Position numbers and translations under genes: made by a program. A DNA stretch of 64,000 nucleotides from Allopseudospirillum japonicum (GTDB lineage: Bacteria > Pseudomonadota > Gammaproteobacteria > Pseudomonadales > Halomonadaceae), in contig NZ_FNYH01000002.1 of assembly GCF_900108915.1 (NCBI RefSeq), positions 124,001 to 188,000 of the forward strand, in the 5' to 3' direction. Below, piece by piece: positions 1-9,288 of the stretch. The stretch's first letter is position 1; each line of letters starts with the position of its first letter. Under the pieces are notes generated by a model. The model had not been told where the DNA came from. It saw only the letters and a list, made by a program, of their open reading frames with translations, and searched no databases.

Positions 1-167
1 TAAATGATTTGAATATGCTCTTTAGTAGTCAAGAGTTTAAAACATTGCAAACACCACAGGGAAAAGAAGAGTTACGTCAAGCTGCTACCCAAGTCGTGCA
101 AAATGTTGTTCAGCAAGAGCAGGTGTCTATTGATGAAGTCTTGTTTACTGACTTTGTGATGCAATAA
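1..167 (+). CDS. fliL: FliL, C-terminal end (partial)
   Basis: The window opens inside an open frame (codons start at base 3) that ends with TAA at 165-167. The visible 54 residues end in VLFTDFVMQ and include the stretch TPQGKEELRQ, which matches the end of FliL, the single-pass membrane protein that surrounds the stator at the flagellar basal body. In most gammaproteobacteria fliL lies directly before fliM, as here. The start, membrane anchor and most of the periplasmic domain are outside the window. Confidence 0.85.
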   Translation, partial: NDLNMLFSSQEFKTLQTPQGKEELRQAATQVVQNVVQQEQVSIDEVLFTDFVMQ

Positions 168-267
168 ATACAAGTGCTTCTGGAATTGAAGAGCTAGGTA
201 AAGAGTCGATCTGGCATCTTCTAAGTGGCATAAACCTTAAGTTTTTGGCTTGATGGATTATTGATGT

Positions 268-1242
268 ATGGGTGCACAAGACCTTCTCTCGCAGGACGAA
301 ATTGATGTGCTTCTTCACGGGGTGGATGATGATGATCTCCCCGCACCGGAAACCTCAAACGATACTGGGGATATTCAACCCTACGATATCACCAGCCAGG
401 ATCGTATCGTGCGTGGGCGTATGCCTACGCTGGAAATGATTAATGAACGTTTTGCACGCTATACTCGCATCAGTCTGTTTAACTTGCTACGTCGTAGTGC
501 ACACGTTGCTGCTGCAGGGGTACAAATTGTCAAGTTTGGCGAATATGTGCATACGCTATTTGTGCCTACCAGCTTAAATTTGGTCAAGATTCGTCCTTTG
601 AGAGGGACCGCCCTTTTTGTCATGGATGCCAAGCTTGTATTTAAGCTGGTGGATAACTTTTTTGGTGGTGATGGGCGTCACGCTAAAATTGAAGGGCGTG
701 AGTTTACCCCAACAGAAGTACGTATCGTACAAAAAGTCCTAGAGCAAGTCTTTGTTGATCTAAAGGAAGCTTGGAGCGCGGTATTGCCTTTAAACTTTGA
801 ATATATAGGTTTTGAGGTGAATCCTGCGATGGCTAACATCGTCAGTCCGAGTGAAGTCGTTGTGGTGAGCTCTTTCCATATTGAGCTTGATGGAGGGGGG
901 GGTGATATGCATATCACCATGCCCTATTCCATGATAGAGCCTGTGCGTGAAGAATTGGATTCTGGGGTGCAGTCTGACGTAGATGATATTGATGAACGTT
1001 GGGTGCGTGCCTTGCGTGCTGATGTCATGGAAGCGCGCATTCCTCTTAATGTCACTGTGGTTGAGCGTGAAGTGACTTTAAGGGATGTGATGAATTTTGA
1101 GCCTGGCGATATCATTCCCATCGATATGCCGCAACATGTCACCTTGTTGGCAAATGGCGTACCGACGTTTAAGTGTAAAATGGGACGCTCGGATGAGTAT
1201 CTAGCACTGAAGATCATGGAACAAATCAAGTTACAGCGTTAA
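268..1242 (+). CDS. fliM: Flagellar motor switch protein FliM
   Basis: FliM (324 aa) forms the middle of the C-ring. It binds phospho-CheY through its N-terminus, FliG through its middle domain and FliN through its C-terminal SpoA domain. The N-terminal CheY-binding peptide LLSQDEIDVLLHGV is at residues 6-19, and the GGDG motif of the middle domain is in FFGGDGRHAKIEGREF. The C-terminal SpoA domain ends near KIMEQIKLQR. The length is normal for the family. The ATG at 268 places the CheY-binding peptide at the very N-terminus, as in homologues, although no strong ribosome binding site is visible. fliN follows after 22 bp. Confidence 0.97.
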   Translation: MGAQDLLSQDEIDVLLHGVDDDDLPAPETSNDTGDIQPYDITSQDRIVRGRMPTLEMINERFARYTRISLFNLLRRSAHVAAAGVQIVKFGEYVHTLFVPTSLNLVKIRPLRGTALFVMDAKLVFKLVDNFFGGDGRHAKIEGREFTPTEVRIVQKVLEQVFVDLKEAWSAVLPLNFEYIGFEVNPAMANIVSPSEVVVVSSFHIELDGGGGDMHITMPYSMIEPVREELDSGVQSDVDDIDERWVRALRADVMEARIPLNVTVVEREVTLRDVMNFEPGDIIPIDMPQHVTLLANGVPTFKCKMGRSDEYLALKIMEQIKLQR

Positions 1243-1264
1243 TCAATGGTAAGGAAATGCGTGC

Positions 1265-1810
1265 ATGAGTGACGATCCAAACAAAGGCGAAAACGCCGCA
1301 ACAGATGCAGATGATTGGGCGGCTGCACTTGAGGAAGAAGATACGGGTGCAGATGATTGGGCAGCAGCAATGGAAGAACAAGCTGAAGCCGATGCAGGCG
1401 GTGCGGAGGATGATTGGGCCGCGGCGATGCAAGAGCAAGCCGAGATTGATGCCGGTATTGCAGATGATCCCAATGCGATTAGTGAAGATGACATCCAACC
1501 GGCCCCTTTAGAATATTTAGAAGATAGCTCGCCAGGATATGATCCAGATAATCCTAATTTAGAAGTGATTATGGATATTCCTGTGACAATTTCGATGGAA
1601 GTGGGGAGTACAGAGATTGCGATTCGTAATTTGCTGCAACTCAACCAGGGTTCTGTGATTGAACTAGATCGTCTTGCTGGTGAGCCTTTGGATGTGAAAG
1701 TCAATGGTACCTTGATTGCCCATGGTGAAGTGGTCATGGTCAATGAAAAATTTGGTATTCGCTTAACGGATGTTGTTAGTCCTTCTGAGCGCATCAAACG
1801 TCTGCGCTAG
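1265..1810 (+). CDS. fliN: Flagellar motor switch protein FliN with triplicated N-terminal motif
   Basis: FliN (181 aa) forms the base of the C-ring and docks the FliH-FliI export ATPase. The C-terminal SpoA domain (about 98-181) is canonical and ends in SPSERIKRLR. The acidic, Ala-rich N-terminus carries three copies of DDWAAA(L/M) with tryptophans at residues 18, 32 and 51, separated by Glu/Asp/Ala linkers. E. coli FliN is 137 aa; pseudomonad FliN is longer and has a related DDWAAAM motif, so this appears to be an expansion of a lineage-typical segment. The gene lies between fliM and fliO in the expected order. Confidence 0.96.
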   Translation: MSDDPNKGENAATDADDWAAALEEEDTGADDWAAAMEEQAEADAGGAEDDWAAAMQEQAEIDAGIADDPNAISEDDIQPAPLEYLEDSSPGYDPDNPNLEVIMDIPVTISMEVGSTEIAIRNLLQLNQGSVIELDRLAGEPLDVKVNGTLIAHGEVVMVNEKFGIRLTDVVSPSERIKRLR

Positions 1811-1844
1811 TGCACTTAACAAAGAAGGAGGCAAGCGACCACTT

Positions 1845-2420
1845 ATGAAACGAGTGTCTCACCTTAAAAAAAATCAGGTGTATTGGGCACTGCTTGCCTT
1901 TCTTATTCTGGTTCTTGTTTCTGCGGTTGATGTGCGTGCCTCTGCTAATATGCCAGCGGAAACAGACCAGCATGGACAAAATCAACCTGAGTCACCTGCT
2001 GCTGTTGCTGAAGTGCAAGTATATCTAGAGCCAGCCAATGCAGACCAAGGGGCTGCAACACAGCCAAATGCATCGAGTGCAGGTTATAGCTCTGCCGAAT
2101 TGACAGATCAAGTGCTTAAAGTTTTTTTAGGCTTAGCGGCAGTGTTAGCGGTTATTTTTCTTTTGGCTTGGTTAGGTGGAGCACAAAACTCCCAAATCAT
2201 GCGCCCCTTGGCGGTGTACCCTTTAGGAGCACGTGAACGCCTATTGTTACTGGCAGTAGGTGAGCAGCAAATATTATTAGCTTTGAGTCCACAGCAAGGC
2301 GTGCAATGTTTGCATGTCTTTGCAGAGCCTGTGATTCATCCAGAGACTGATGCACCAGCGACACCGACTTCATTTGCTAAAGTGTTGGCATCTGTGCAAC
2401 CGTTCAAGCCTAAGCCTTAA
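1845..2420 (+). CDS. fliO: Flagellar export gate assembly protein FliO
   Basis: FliO assists assembly of the FliPQR export gate. The frame is open from 1770, but the ATG at 1845 is preceded by GGAGG and gives a 191-aa protein with a basic, hydrophobic signal-like N-terminus (residues about 12-32). A linker rich in Ala, Gln and Pro follows, then a membrane segment (about 92-112) and the conserved cytoplasmic stretch with [20 protein letters not shown]. Starting at 1770 would overlap the end of fliN and add a poorly fitting extension. The short hydrophobic-then-soluble layout and position before fliP identify it; sequence conservation in FliO is generally low. Confidence 0.9.
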   Translation: MKRVSHLKKNQVYWALLAFLILVLVSAVDVRASANMPAETDQHGQNQPESPAAVAEVQVYLEPANADQGAATQPNASSAGYSSAELTDQVLKVFLGLAAVLAVIFLLAWLGGAQNSQIMRPLAVYPLGARERLLLLAVGEQQILLALSPQQGVQCLHVFAEPVIHPETDAPATPTSFAKVLASVQPFKPKP

Positions 2421-2434
2421 TAAAGGAATCCAGC

Positions 2435-3211
2435 ATGCCTGCGCGTACTGGCAAATATTTTATTTTAACGATTTCTACCTTGCTCCTGCTGGGACTGGGT
2501 GTATTGGCTGCTGATCAAGCCGCTTGGGCTGCACCAAATATCGAAGCCCTAAAAATGACGCCAAATACCGATGGGACCCAGACCTATTCGGTGACTATTC
2601 AAATTCTCACCATTATGACCTTGCTGACTTTGTTGCCAGCGATGTTAATGATGATGACTTCCTTTACGCGCATTGTGGTGGTGTTTGCGATCTTGCGCCA
2701 AGCGATAGGTTTACAGCAAACGCCTTCGAATCAAATTTTGGTTGGGTTGGCGCTATTTTTAACCTTTTTTATTATGACACCGGTTTGGGAACGTATTAAT
2801 GTCGAAGCCTTGCAACCTTATTTAAATGAAGAAATTACTTCCTTGACTGCTTTGCAACGTGCACAAATACCTGTACGTGAGTTTATGTTGGCACAAACAC
2901 GAGAATCAGATTTGACCACATTTGCACATATTGGTGGTTATCAAGGGTTTGCGACTGAGGAAGAAATTCCCTTGACTATCCTAGTCCCTTCCTTTGTAAC
3001 CAGTGAGCTTAAAACAGCCTTTCAAATGGGATTTATGCTCTTTATTCCTTTTCTCATCGTAGATCTTGTCGTGGCAAGTATTTTAATGGCGATGGGGATG
3101 ATGATGTTATCACCTATTATTATTTCTTTACCCTTTAAAATTATGCTGTTTGTACTGATTGATGGCTGGTCCTTGGTGATAGGCACTTTGGCAGCAAGCT
3201 ACGGATTCTAA
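2435..3211 (+). CDS. fliP: Flagellar type III export gate protein FliP
   Basis: FliP (258 aa) forms, with FliQ and FliR, the export gate in the inner membrane. It has a cleavable-type signal sequence (residues about 1-32, ending near AAWAAP). The family signature follows in [18 protein letters not shown] and in the loop [19 protein letters not shown]. The C-terminal membrane segments contain the conserved stretches [15 protein letters not shown] and [18 protein letters not shown]. Length is normal. AAAGGA lies just before the ATG. The gene sits 14 bp after fliO and 30 bp before fliQ. Confidence 0.97.
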   Translation: MPARTGKYFILTISTLLLLGLGVLAADQAAWAAPNIEALKMTPNTDGTQTYSVTIQILTIMTLLTLLPAMLMMMTSFTRIVVVFAILRQAIGLQQTPSNQILVGLALFLTFFIMTPVWERINVEALQPYLNEEITSLTALQRAQIPVREFMLAQTRESDLTTFAHIGGYQGFATEEEIPLTILVPSFVTSELKTAFQMGFMLFIPFLIVDLVVASILMAMGMMMLSPIIISLPFKIMLFVLIDGWSLVIGTLAASYGF

Positions 3212-3241
3212 AAAATTTTAGAGCGCGAGAGGGCAAGGCTG

Positions 3242-3511
3242 ATGTCACCAGAATTAGTTGTAGATATGATGCGCGAGGCGCTCTTTCTCATTATTGTGAT
3301 TGTCGCTATTAGTATTATCCCTAGTCTGCTAGTGGGTCTTATTATTAGTACTTTTCAAGCAGCAACCCAAATTAATGAGCAAACTTTAAGCTTTTTGCCC
3401 CGTTTATTTGCGACTCTTTTAGCACTGATTATCGCTGGACCCTGGATTATTAAACGCCTGATGGAGTTTTCCACCAGCCTTATTACTAATATGCCTTATG
3501 TGATTGGCTAG
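3242..3511 (+). CDS. fliQ: Flagellar export gate protein FliQ
   Basis: FliQ (89 aa) is a small gate subunit with two membrane helices. The family pattern SIIPSLLVGLIISTFQAATQ followed by INEQTLSFLPRL is intact, and the length is typical. Only 5 bp separate its stop from the fliR start, so translation of the two is probably coupled. Confidence 0.96.
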   Translation: MSPELVVDMMREALFLIIVIVAISIIPSLLVGLIISTFQAATQINEQTLSFLPRLFATLLALIIAGPWIIKRLMEFSTSLITNMPYVIG

Positions 3512-3516
3512 TTGAT

Positions 3517-4314
3517 ATGATTCTACCACCTGATTTATTGCCTTTAGATGATAAAGCGATTGGTGCTTGGGTGGGCAGTTTTTTGTGGCCTTTTTTTCGT
3601 ATCGCAGGCTTTTTTCTTGTGGCACCGATTTTATCTTCACAAACTTTGCCACAACGCATCCGTTTAGGGCTTGCAGTTGCTTTTACGATTGCATTAATGC
3701 CTGCATTACCTGCGATGCCACAGATGCAGGCTTTAACTCTGAATACTTGGGTATTGATTGCGCAACAAATTCTGATTGGGATTTCTTTAGGCACTTTGTT
3801 ACAGTTCTTATTCCAGATTTTTGTTCTTTTAGGACAAATGGTCGCCATGCAAATGGGCTTAGGTTTTGCTTCCATGGCGGACCCGGTTAATGGTATTAAC
3901 GTGACTGTATTAAGCCAGTTTTTTCTGATTAGTATTAATTTGCTTTTTTTAGCGATGAATGGCCATTTGGTCATGTTTGATACTTTAGCAGAAAGTTTCC
4001 GTATTTTACCTATTGGAGAAACGGCCCCGCTACGTGAAAGTACTTGGTTACTTGTACAACAAGGTACTTGGTTATTTGTGGCCTCGTTATTAATGGCTTT
4101 ACCCGCAATTACTGCTTTATTGATTATTAATGCAGCTTTTGGGGTTATGACGCGAGCTGCACCCCAACTGAATATTTTTAGTTTGGGGTTTCCTGTTTCT
4201 ATGTTGGGTGGTTTAGTGGCTGTGTGGGTGCTTGCACACGAGCTTTTACCGCATTTTGATCAACTCTCGCGTCAAGCTTTTGGCCTTATGCGTCAATGGC
4301 TTGGGGTGCCTTAA
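3517..4314 (+). CDS. fliR: Flagellar export gate protein FliR
   Basis: FliR (265 aa) is a polytopic membrane protein that completes the FliPQR gate. About six hydrophobic segments are visible, with the family signature around GFASMADPVNGINVTVLSQF and the conserved SLGFPVSMLGGLVAVWVL near the C-terminus. Length is normal. The ATG at 3517 directly follows fliQ. The flhB start lies 16 bp beyond the stop. A longer upstream reading of flhB would overlap the end of fliR and is not favoured. Confidence 0.96.
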   Translation: MILPPDLLPLDDKAIGAWVGSFLWPFFRIAGFFLVAPILSSQTLPQRIRLGLAVAFTIALMPALPAMPQMQALTLNTWVLIAQQILIGISLGTLLQFLFQIFVLLGQMVAMQMGLGFASMADPVNGINVTVLSQFFLISINLLFLAMNGHLVMFDTLAESFRILPIGETAPLRESTWLLVQQGTWLFVASLLMALPAITALLIINAAFGVMTRAAPQLNIFSLGFPVSMLGGLVAVWVLAHELLPHFDQLSRQAFGLMRQWLGVP

Positions 4315-4330
4315 TCTCCACGGAGTACGA

Positions 4331-5479
4331 ATGGCGCAAGAAAACGAAGAAGGTCAAGAAAAGACCGAAGAACCCACCGAAAAGCGCAAGCGAGATGCGC
4401 GTGAAAAAGGCGAGGTGGCTCGATCAAAAGAACTAGGCACCATGTTACTGCTTGTAGTAGGTGCGGGGGCTTTACTGTTATTTGGCACCCATTTAAGTGC
4501 AGAATTTTTGGAGATGTTTGCATATAATTTTACAATTGAGCGTGCACATATTTATGACCCAGATATGATGTTCGCGCGTTTAACACACTCGCTAAAGCAA
4601 ACCCTGATCGCTGTCGGACCGATTCTGATTTTATTATTTTTTATTGCGTTGATTTCGCCCATTATGTTGGGCGGTTTTATTTTTAGTACAAAAGCCTTGA
4701 TGCCTAAATTTAATCGCTTAAATCCTTTATCTGGATTAAAGCGTATGTTTTCTAAAAATTCGTTGGTAGAGTTGCTCAAAGCGATTGCTAAAGTGGCCGT
4801 TGTAGGGACTTTATCTGTGATCGTGCTGATGTCTTTTCAAAATGATTTGCTATCCATGGCGCATGAGCCGCTAGAACCTGCACTAAAACATGCACTTTAT
4901 GTAATTTTGTGGGCCTTTTTAGGGATGAGTACCACCTTGATTTTGATTGTGGCCATCGATGTACCTTACCAAGTGTATCAGTTCAATGAAAAACTAAAAA
5001 TGACTTTGCAGGAAGTTAAAGATGAGCTGAAAAACACTGAGGGTAAACCTGAGGTGAAGGGACGTATTCGTCAATTGCAACGTGAAATGTCGCAAAGGCG
5101 TATGATGGCTGATGTGCCAGATGCTGATGTCGTCATTACCAACCCGACGCACTATTCTGTCGCTTTAAAATATGAAGAAGGTAGCTTTCAAGCGCCTATC
5201 CTGCTTGCGAAAGGCCCTGATCATTTGGCGTTAAAAATCCGTGAGATTGCCCGTGAGTATGATATTCCTGTATTGCAATCACCTCCTTTAACACGGGCGC
5301 TTTACTATAGTACGGAAATTGGTGAAGAAATACCGCAAGGCTTGTATATGGCTGTGGCACAAGTCTTAGCTTATGTGCATCACATCGAGCAATTCCGTGC
5401 AGGTAAAGCAAAAGCACCAGGGAAAATACCCGCGATTGAGGTGCCAGAAGAATTTCAACAAACCGGTGAGTCAACCTAG
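4331..5479 (+). CDS. flhB: Flagellar export substrate-specificity switch FlhB
   Basis: FlhB (382 aa) controls the change from hook to filament export. From ATG 4331, preceded by CGGAG, the protein starts MAQENEEGQEKTEEPTEKR, the typical charged N-terminus. Four membrane segments follow, then the soluble domain with the self-cleavage site NPTH at residues 271-274 within VVITNPTHYSVALKY. The cytoplasmic tail matches the family (EIGEEIPQGLYMAVAQVLAY). The frame is open back to 4232, but that part overlaps fliR and lacks family similarity. A short FlhB C-domain paralogue is encoded at 18064-18450 on the other strand. Confidence 0.97.
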   Translation: MAQENEEGQEKTEEPTEKRKRDAREKGEVARSKELGTMLLLVVGAGALLLFGTHLSAEFLEMFAYNFTIERAHIYDPDMMFARLTHSLKQTLIAVGPILILLFFIALISPIMLGGFIFSTKALMPKFNRLNPLSGLKRMFSKNSLVELLKAIAKVAVVGTLSVIVLMSFQNDLLSMAHEPLEPALKHALYVILWAFLGMSTTLILIVAIDVPYQVYQFNEKLKMTLQEVKDELKNTEGKPEVKGRIRQLQREMSQRRMMADVPDADVVITNPTHYSVALKYEEGSFQAPILLAKGPDHLALKIREIAREYDIPVLQSPPLTRALYYSTEIGEEIPQGLYMAVAQVLAYVHHIEQFRAGKAKAPGKIPAIEVPEEFQQTGEST

Positions 5480-5605
5480 GCTAGGTTTCGTATCTACGCC
5501 AAAACACTACACTTAAGTAACACAGAGACCAAAAACAGCATTTATTTGTGTGCCGTTAATTGGCATACTGCGCGCGCTATCCCCCGTTCTGACCTTAGGT
5601 GCAAG

Positions 5606-7735
5606 ATGGATCGTACACAGATTTCCAGCACGCTTGGGCGTGTTTTTGATGGTAACCTGGGCATTCCTTTAATGCTCTTGGTGCTTTTGGGCATGATGAC
5701 TTTGCCCGTGCCCGTGTTTTTACTCGACATCTTTTTCACCTTCAATATAGCACTTTCGATTATTGTGCTTTTGGTGGCTGTGTACGCTTTGCGTCCTTTG
5801 GATTTTGCGGTGTTTCCCACGATGTTGTTGGTGGCCACCTTATTTCGTCTTGCCTTGAATGTTGCCTCGACGCGAGTTGTGTTGCTTTATGGGCATGAGG
5901 GAGGCGATGCGGCAGGTAAGGTCATTGAGGCCTTTGGTGCCGTTTTGATCGGCGGTAACTATGTTGTTGGCTTGGTGGTGTTTTTAATCTTAATGATTAT
6001 TAACTTTGTGGTGATCACCAAGGGTGCAGGTCGTATTTCTGAAGTTAGCGCACGTTTTACTTTGGATGCCATGCCAGGTAAACAAATGGCCATTGACGCG
6101 GACTTAAACGCAGGCCTTATTGATCAAGATCAAGCGCGTACACGCCGTGAAGAAGTTGCCGCTGAGGCAGATTTTTATGGCTCTATGGATGGTGCGAGCA
6201 AGTTTGTGCGTGGGGATGCGGTGGCAGGGATTTTAATCTTGTTCATCAACGTGCTCGGTGGTTTAGGCATCGGCATGTTGCAGCATGATTTAGAGTTTTC
6301 TGACGCCTTGGAAAAATATGTTTTGTTGACCATCGGTGATGGTTTGGTTGCGCAAATTCCTTCGTTATTACTCTCGGTTGCCGCTGCGATTATGGTCACA
6401 CGAGTGAATAGTTCTGAAGGGATTAGTCGCCAAGTTTCCTCGCAGATGTTTGCTACCCCACGTGCTTTGGGTATTTCGGCAGCCATTATGGCGGTGATGG
6501 GGAGTATTCCAGGAATGCCGCATGTGGCATTTCTTGGCTTAGCGGCTTTAACTGGTGGTGGAGCCTATTGGATTTGGAAACAAAAACAAGATGCTGAAGT
6601 GGCCGAGCAAAAGGCTTTGGAGCAACAAGCAAGTATGCCACCGCCACCCCCTGATCCAGAAAGCATTAACCAGAAAGAGTTGGGCTGGCATGATGTACCG
6701 CCTGTGGATTTGCTTGGTTTAGAGGTAGGTTATCGTTTGATTCCTCTCGTTGATCGCGCACAAGGCGGCCAATTATTGGGGCGTATCAAAGGAATACGTA
6801 AAAAGCTGTCACAAGATTTGGGTTTTTTAATGCCTTCGGTGCACATTCGCGATAACTTGGATCTAGCACCTAATGCCTATCGCATTATGCTTAAAGGGGT
6901 GAGTGTTGCTGATGCTGAAGTGCATCCAGATCGTGAAATGGCCATTAATCCAGGGCAAGTTTTTGGTCAATTAGAAGGGATTCGTGGGCGTGATCCAGCA
7001 TTTGGGTTAGAAGCTGTATGGATCTTGCCTACACAGCGTGAAGAGGCACAGACCCTAGGTTACACAGTGGTTGATACCAGTACTGTGATTGCTACTCAGT
7101 TAAATCAAATTATGCAAGATTATGCGCACGAGCTGATTGGACACGATGAAGTGCAGAAAATCTTGGATATTCTGGCGCAACATGCACCTAAGTTGGCAGA
7201 ACAGCTAGTACCTGAAAGTATTTCCCTTAGCGTGCTACTTAAAGTGCTACAAAACCTTTTAGTCGAACATGTGCCTGTGCGGGATATGCGCTCAGTGGCT
7301 CAATCTTTGATCGATGCGGCGCATATGACAAAAGATCCTACCCAGTTAACTGCAGCAGTGCGTATTGCTTTATCACGCTCTATCGTGCAAAACATCTGTG
7401 GTATTAGTGATCAACTTCCTGTGATTACCTTGGCACCTCAGCTAGAACAAGTTTTGTTAAAATCTGTGCAACAAGCGGCACAAAATGGTCGGCAGGCAAA
7501 TAATGATCAACTTATGCTAGAACCTGCGATGGCTGAGAATTTGCAACAGTCACTGGCTGAAGTGGCGCAAGAACAAGAAATGATGGGGAACCCTGCTGTT
7601 TTAGCCGTGGCAGCACCGATACGTCCTGTAATGGCGCGTTTTGTGCGTTATGGTATTCAAAACGTGCATGTGTTGTCCTATCAAGAGATTCCAGATAATA
7701 AACAAATTACTATCGTAGCGACGGTAGGCCAATAA
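5606..7735 (+). CDS. flhA: Flagellar export gate protein FlhA
   Basis: FlhA (709 aa from ATG 5606) is the large ring-forming export gate component that couples proton motive force to export and binds chaperone-substrate complexes. The N-terminal half has about eight membrane segments and the FHIPEP-family core, including LDAMPGKQMAIDADLNAG and the loop REEVAAEADFYGSMDGASKF. A Pro-rich linker (MPPPPPDPE) leads to the cytoplasmic domain. The frame is open to 5546, but residues before 5606 do not resemble the family, and homologues begin close to MDRTQISSTLGRV. flhF follows after 35 bp. Confidence 0.97.
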   Translation: MDRTQISSTLGRVFDGNLGIPLMLLVLLGMMTLPVPVFLLDIFFTFNIALSIIVLLVAVYALRPLDFAVFPTMLLVATLFRLALNVASTRVVLLYGHEGGDAAGKVIEAFGAVLIGGNYVVGLVVFLILMIINFVVITKGAGRISEVSARFTLDAMPGKQMAIDADLNAGLIDQDQARTRREEVAAEADFYGSMDGASKFVRGDAVAGILILFINVLGGLGIGMLQHDLEFSDALEKYVLLTIGDGLVAQIPSLLLSVAAAIMVTRVNSSEGISRQVSSQMFATPRALGISAAIMAVMGSIPGMPHVAFLGLAALTGGGAYWIWKQKQDAEVAEQKALEQQASMPPPPPDPESINQKELGWHDVPPVDLLGLEVGYRLIPLVDRAQGGQLLGRIKGIRKKLSQDLGFLMPSVHIRDNLDLAPNAYRIMLKGVSVADAEVHPDREMAINPGQVFGQLEGIRGRDPAFGLEAVWILPTQREEAQTLGYTVVDTSTVIATQLNQIMQDYAHELIGHDEVQKILDILAQHAPKLAEQLVPESISLSVLLKVLQNLLVEHVPVRDMRSVAQSLIDAAHMTKDPTQLTAAVRIALSRSIVQNICGISDQLPVITLAPQLEQVLLKSVQQAAQNGRQANNDQLMLEPAMAENLQQSLAEVAQEQEMMGNPAVLAVAAPIRPVMARFVRYGIQNVHVLSYQEIPDNKQITIVATVGQ

Positions 7736-7770
7736 TTGATTAGTGTAAGAAAGGGTTAGGGGGCGAAAAG

Positions 7771-9177
7771 ATGCGGGTCAAACGTTTTGTTGCATCTGAT
7801 ATGCGTCAGGCGATGCGGATGATTCGCGAAGAACTAGGCGACGAAGCCATTATTTTGGGGCAAAAGCGTACAGAACAAGGCATTGAAGTCACCACTGGCA
7901 TTGATTATGACGAAGAAATATTACAACAAATGCCAAAAAAGCCTTTAACTTCCGCGCTTGCCTTGCAGCAATTTGGCGAGGAGGCTACGCCTACAGGGGA
8001 TTTAGCTTCCGCAAATAAACTACAGCGACATCTGGATGAAGCACGTCGCAAAATTTTACAAGGTGCAAAATTTTCTAAACAAAATCTAGAAAATACTTTC
8101 CAGCGCCAGGCGCGTCAGCATCAAACAGGTCACTTAGAAGAAAAAATTCGCACAGGTGAAGCCTTTATCAGTGTAGACTCTGAACCAGAAGCTTTAGCAA
8201 AACCTAAGGATTATCAAGAAGGTTATGCACAAGGTGCCGCTCTAGCGGTCAGAAGTGAGCAGGCCAAACTAGATGAGCGCATTTTATCAACGATGCGACA
8301 AGAGATTCAAAGTTTACGCGATTTGCTCAAAGAACAATTAAGAGAGCAGCAAGGTTTACGTCATCCTATAGAAGCCATGTTGCGGCAGCGCTTGCTACAA
8401 ATGGGCGTCAATGAGAATTATTGTGCTCGTTTATTGCAGCTTTCTGCCGTTGATGAAAGCTGGGAAATGCCAGAGGCTTGGTCACACCTAGTGCATATGC
8501 TAGAACGCGATGTACAAGTGATGGATGAAGAAATCACAGAGCGTGGTGGTGTGCTTGCGCTGATGGGGCCAACGGGTGTGGGTAAAACGACCACCTTGGG
8601 TAAGCTAGCTGCACGTTATGTATTACGCCATGGATCCGATGCTTTAGCCTTAGTCACCACAGACTGCTACCGCATTGCGGCCTATGAGCAATTAAGAACT
8701 TTTGGGCGTATTCTGGGTGTCCCTGTGCGTGTTGTGGATGAAACCAATACTTTAGATACTGTGCTTAAAGGCTTACGCAACAAGTCCTTGGTGTTGGTTG
8801 ACACAGCAGGTCTTAATAACAAAGATCCCAACTTACATAGCCAATTTGGGATGCTAGATACCCAATCTGTGCGTGTGCGTCGTTTTTTAGTTTTGCCCTG
8901 TACCGCGCAAGCAGGTGTCTTACAGGCGACGTACGAAGCTTATAAGGTGGTCGGATTAAATGGATGTATTTTAACTAAAACCGATGAAGCGACCAGTTTA
9001 GGGGAAGTTTTAAGCTTAGTGAGTGAGCGTCGCTTACCAGTAGCTTACTGGACTTATGGGCAGCGTATTCCTGAAGATATTCAGGTAGCAAGCGCCCCAA
9101 AATTAGTAGAAAAAGCACTCGCATTTGCAGGCTTGCTGCCTGAGGCTTTGGATGATGATTTGGGTGAATGGCGTTAA
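7771..9177 (+). CDS. flhF: Flagellar SRP-type GTPase FlhF
   Basis: FlhF (468 aa) marks the pole where a flagellum is built. It has the B domain (MRVKRFVASDMRQAMRMIR), a charged linker, and the NG GTPase domain with P-loop GPTGVGKT at residues 266-273. Further SRP GTPase motifs are TTDCYRIAAYEQL, the DTAGL motif and TKTDEATSLGE. A GGGGG-type ribosome binding site precedes ATG 7771. In polar flagellates FlhF is normally balanced by the MinD-like ATPase FlhG/FleN encoded immediately downstream. Here only 111 bp separate flhF from fliA and no flhG is present. Confidence 0.96.
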   Translation: MRVKRFVASDMRQAMRMIREELGDEAIILGQKRTEQGIEVTTGIDYDEEILQQMPKKPLTSALALQQFGEEATPTGDLASANKLQRHLDEARRKILQGAKFSKQNLENTFQRQARQHQTGHLEEKIRTGEAFISVDSEPEALAKPKDYQEGYAQGAALAVRSEQAKLDERILSTMRQEIQSLRDLLKEQLREQQGLRHPIEAMLRQRLLQMGVNENYCARLLQLSAVDESWEMPEAWSHLVHMLERDVQVMDEEITERGGVLALMGPTGVGKTTTLGKLAARYVLRHGSDALALVTTDCYRIAAYEQLRTFGRILGVPVRVVDETNTLDTVLKGLRNKSLVLVDTAGLNNKDPNLHSQFGMLDTQSVRVRRFLVLPCTAQAGVLQATYEAYKVVGLNGCILTKTDEATSLGEVLSLVSERRLPVAYWTYGQRIPEDIQVASAPKLVEKALAFAGLLPEALDDDLGEWR

Positions 9178-9234
9178 ACACCTAAGAAATTCAGGGATAA
9201 GCGTGCGTAAGTAGCGAATAATACTTAAAGTGGA

Positions 9235-9243
9235 TGGTATACT
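9235..9243 (+). promoter_or_regulatory. Possible extended -10 promoter element before fliA
   Basis: The sequence TGGTATACT has the extended -10 form TGnTATAaT with one mismatch and lies about 45 bp before the fliA start. No good -35 hexamer is visible at the usual spacing. It could give fliA and the che genes transcription independent of the upstream operon. This is inference from motif shape alone. Confidence 0.35.
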
Positions 9244-9288
9244 TGGATCCTTAATAGCCATCTAAGTCAAAGCAACGAACATTTCAGC

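Noticed and set aside
1243-1797. Antisense frame (184 codons) covering fliN
   Set aside because: Ser/Ala low-complexity translation opposite the repeated DDWAAA segment; fliN on the plus strand is unambiguous.
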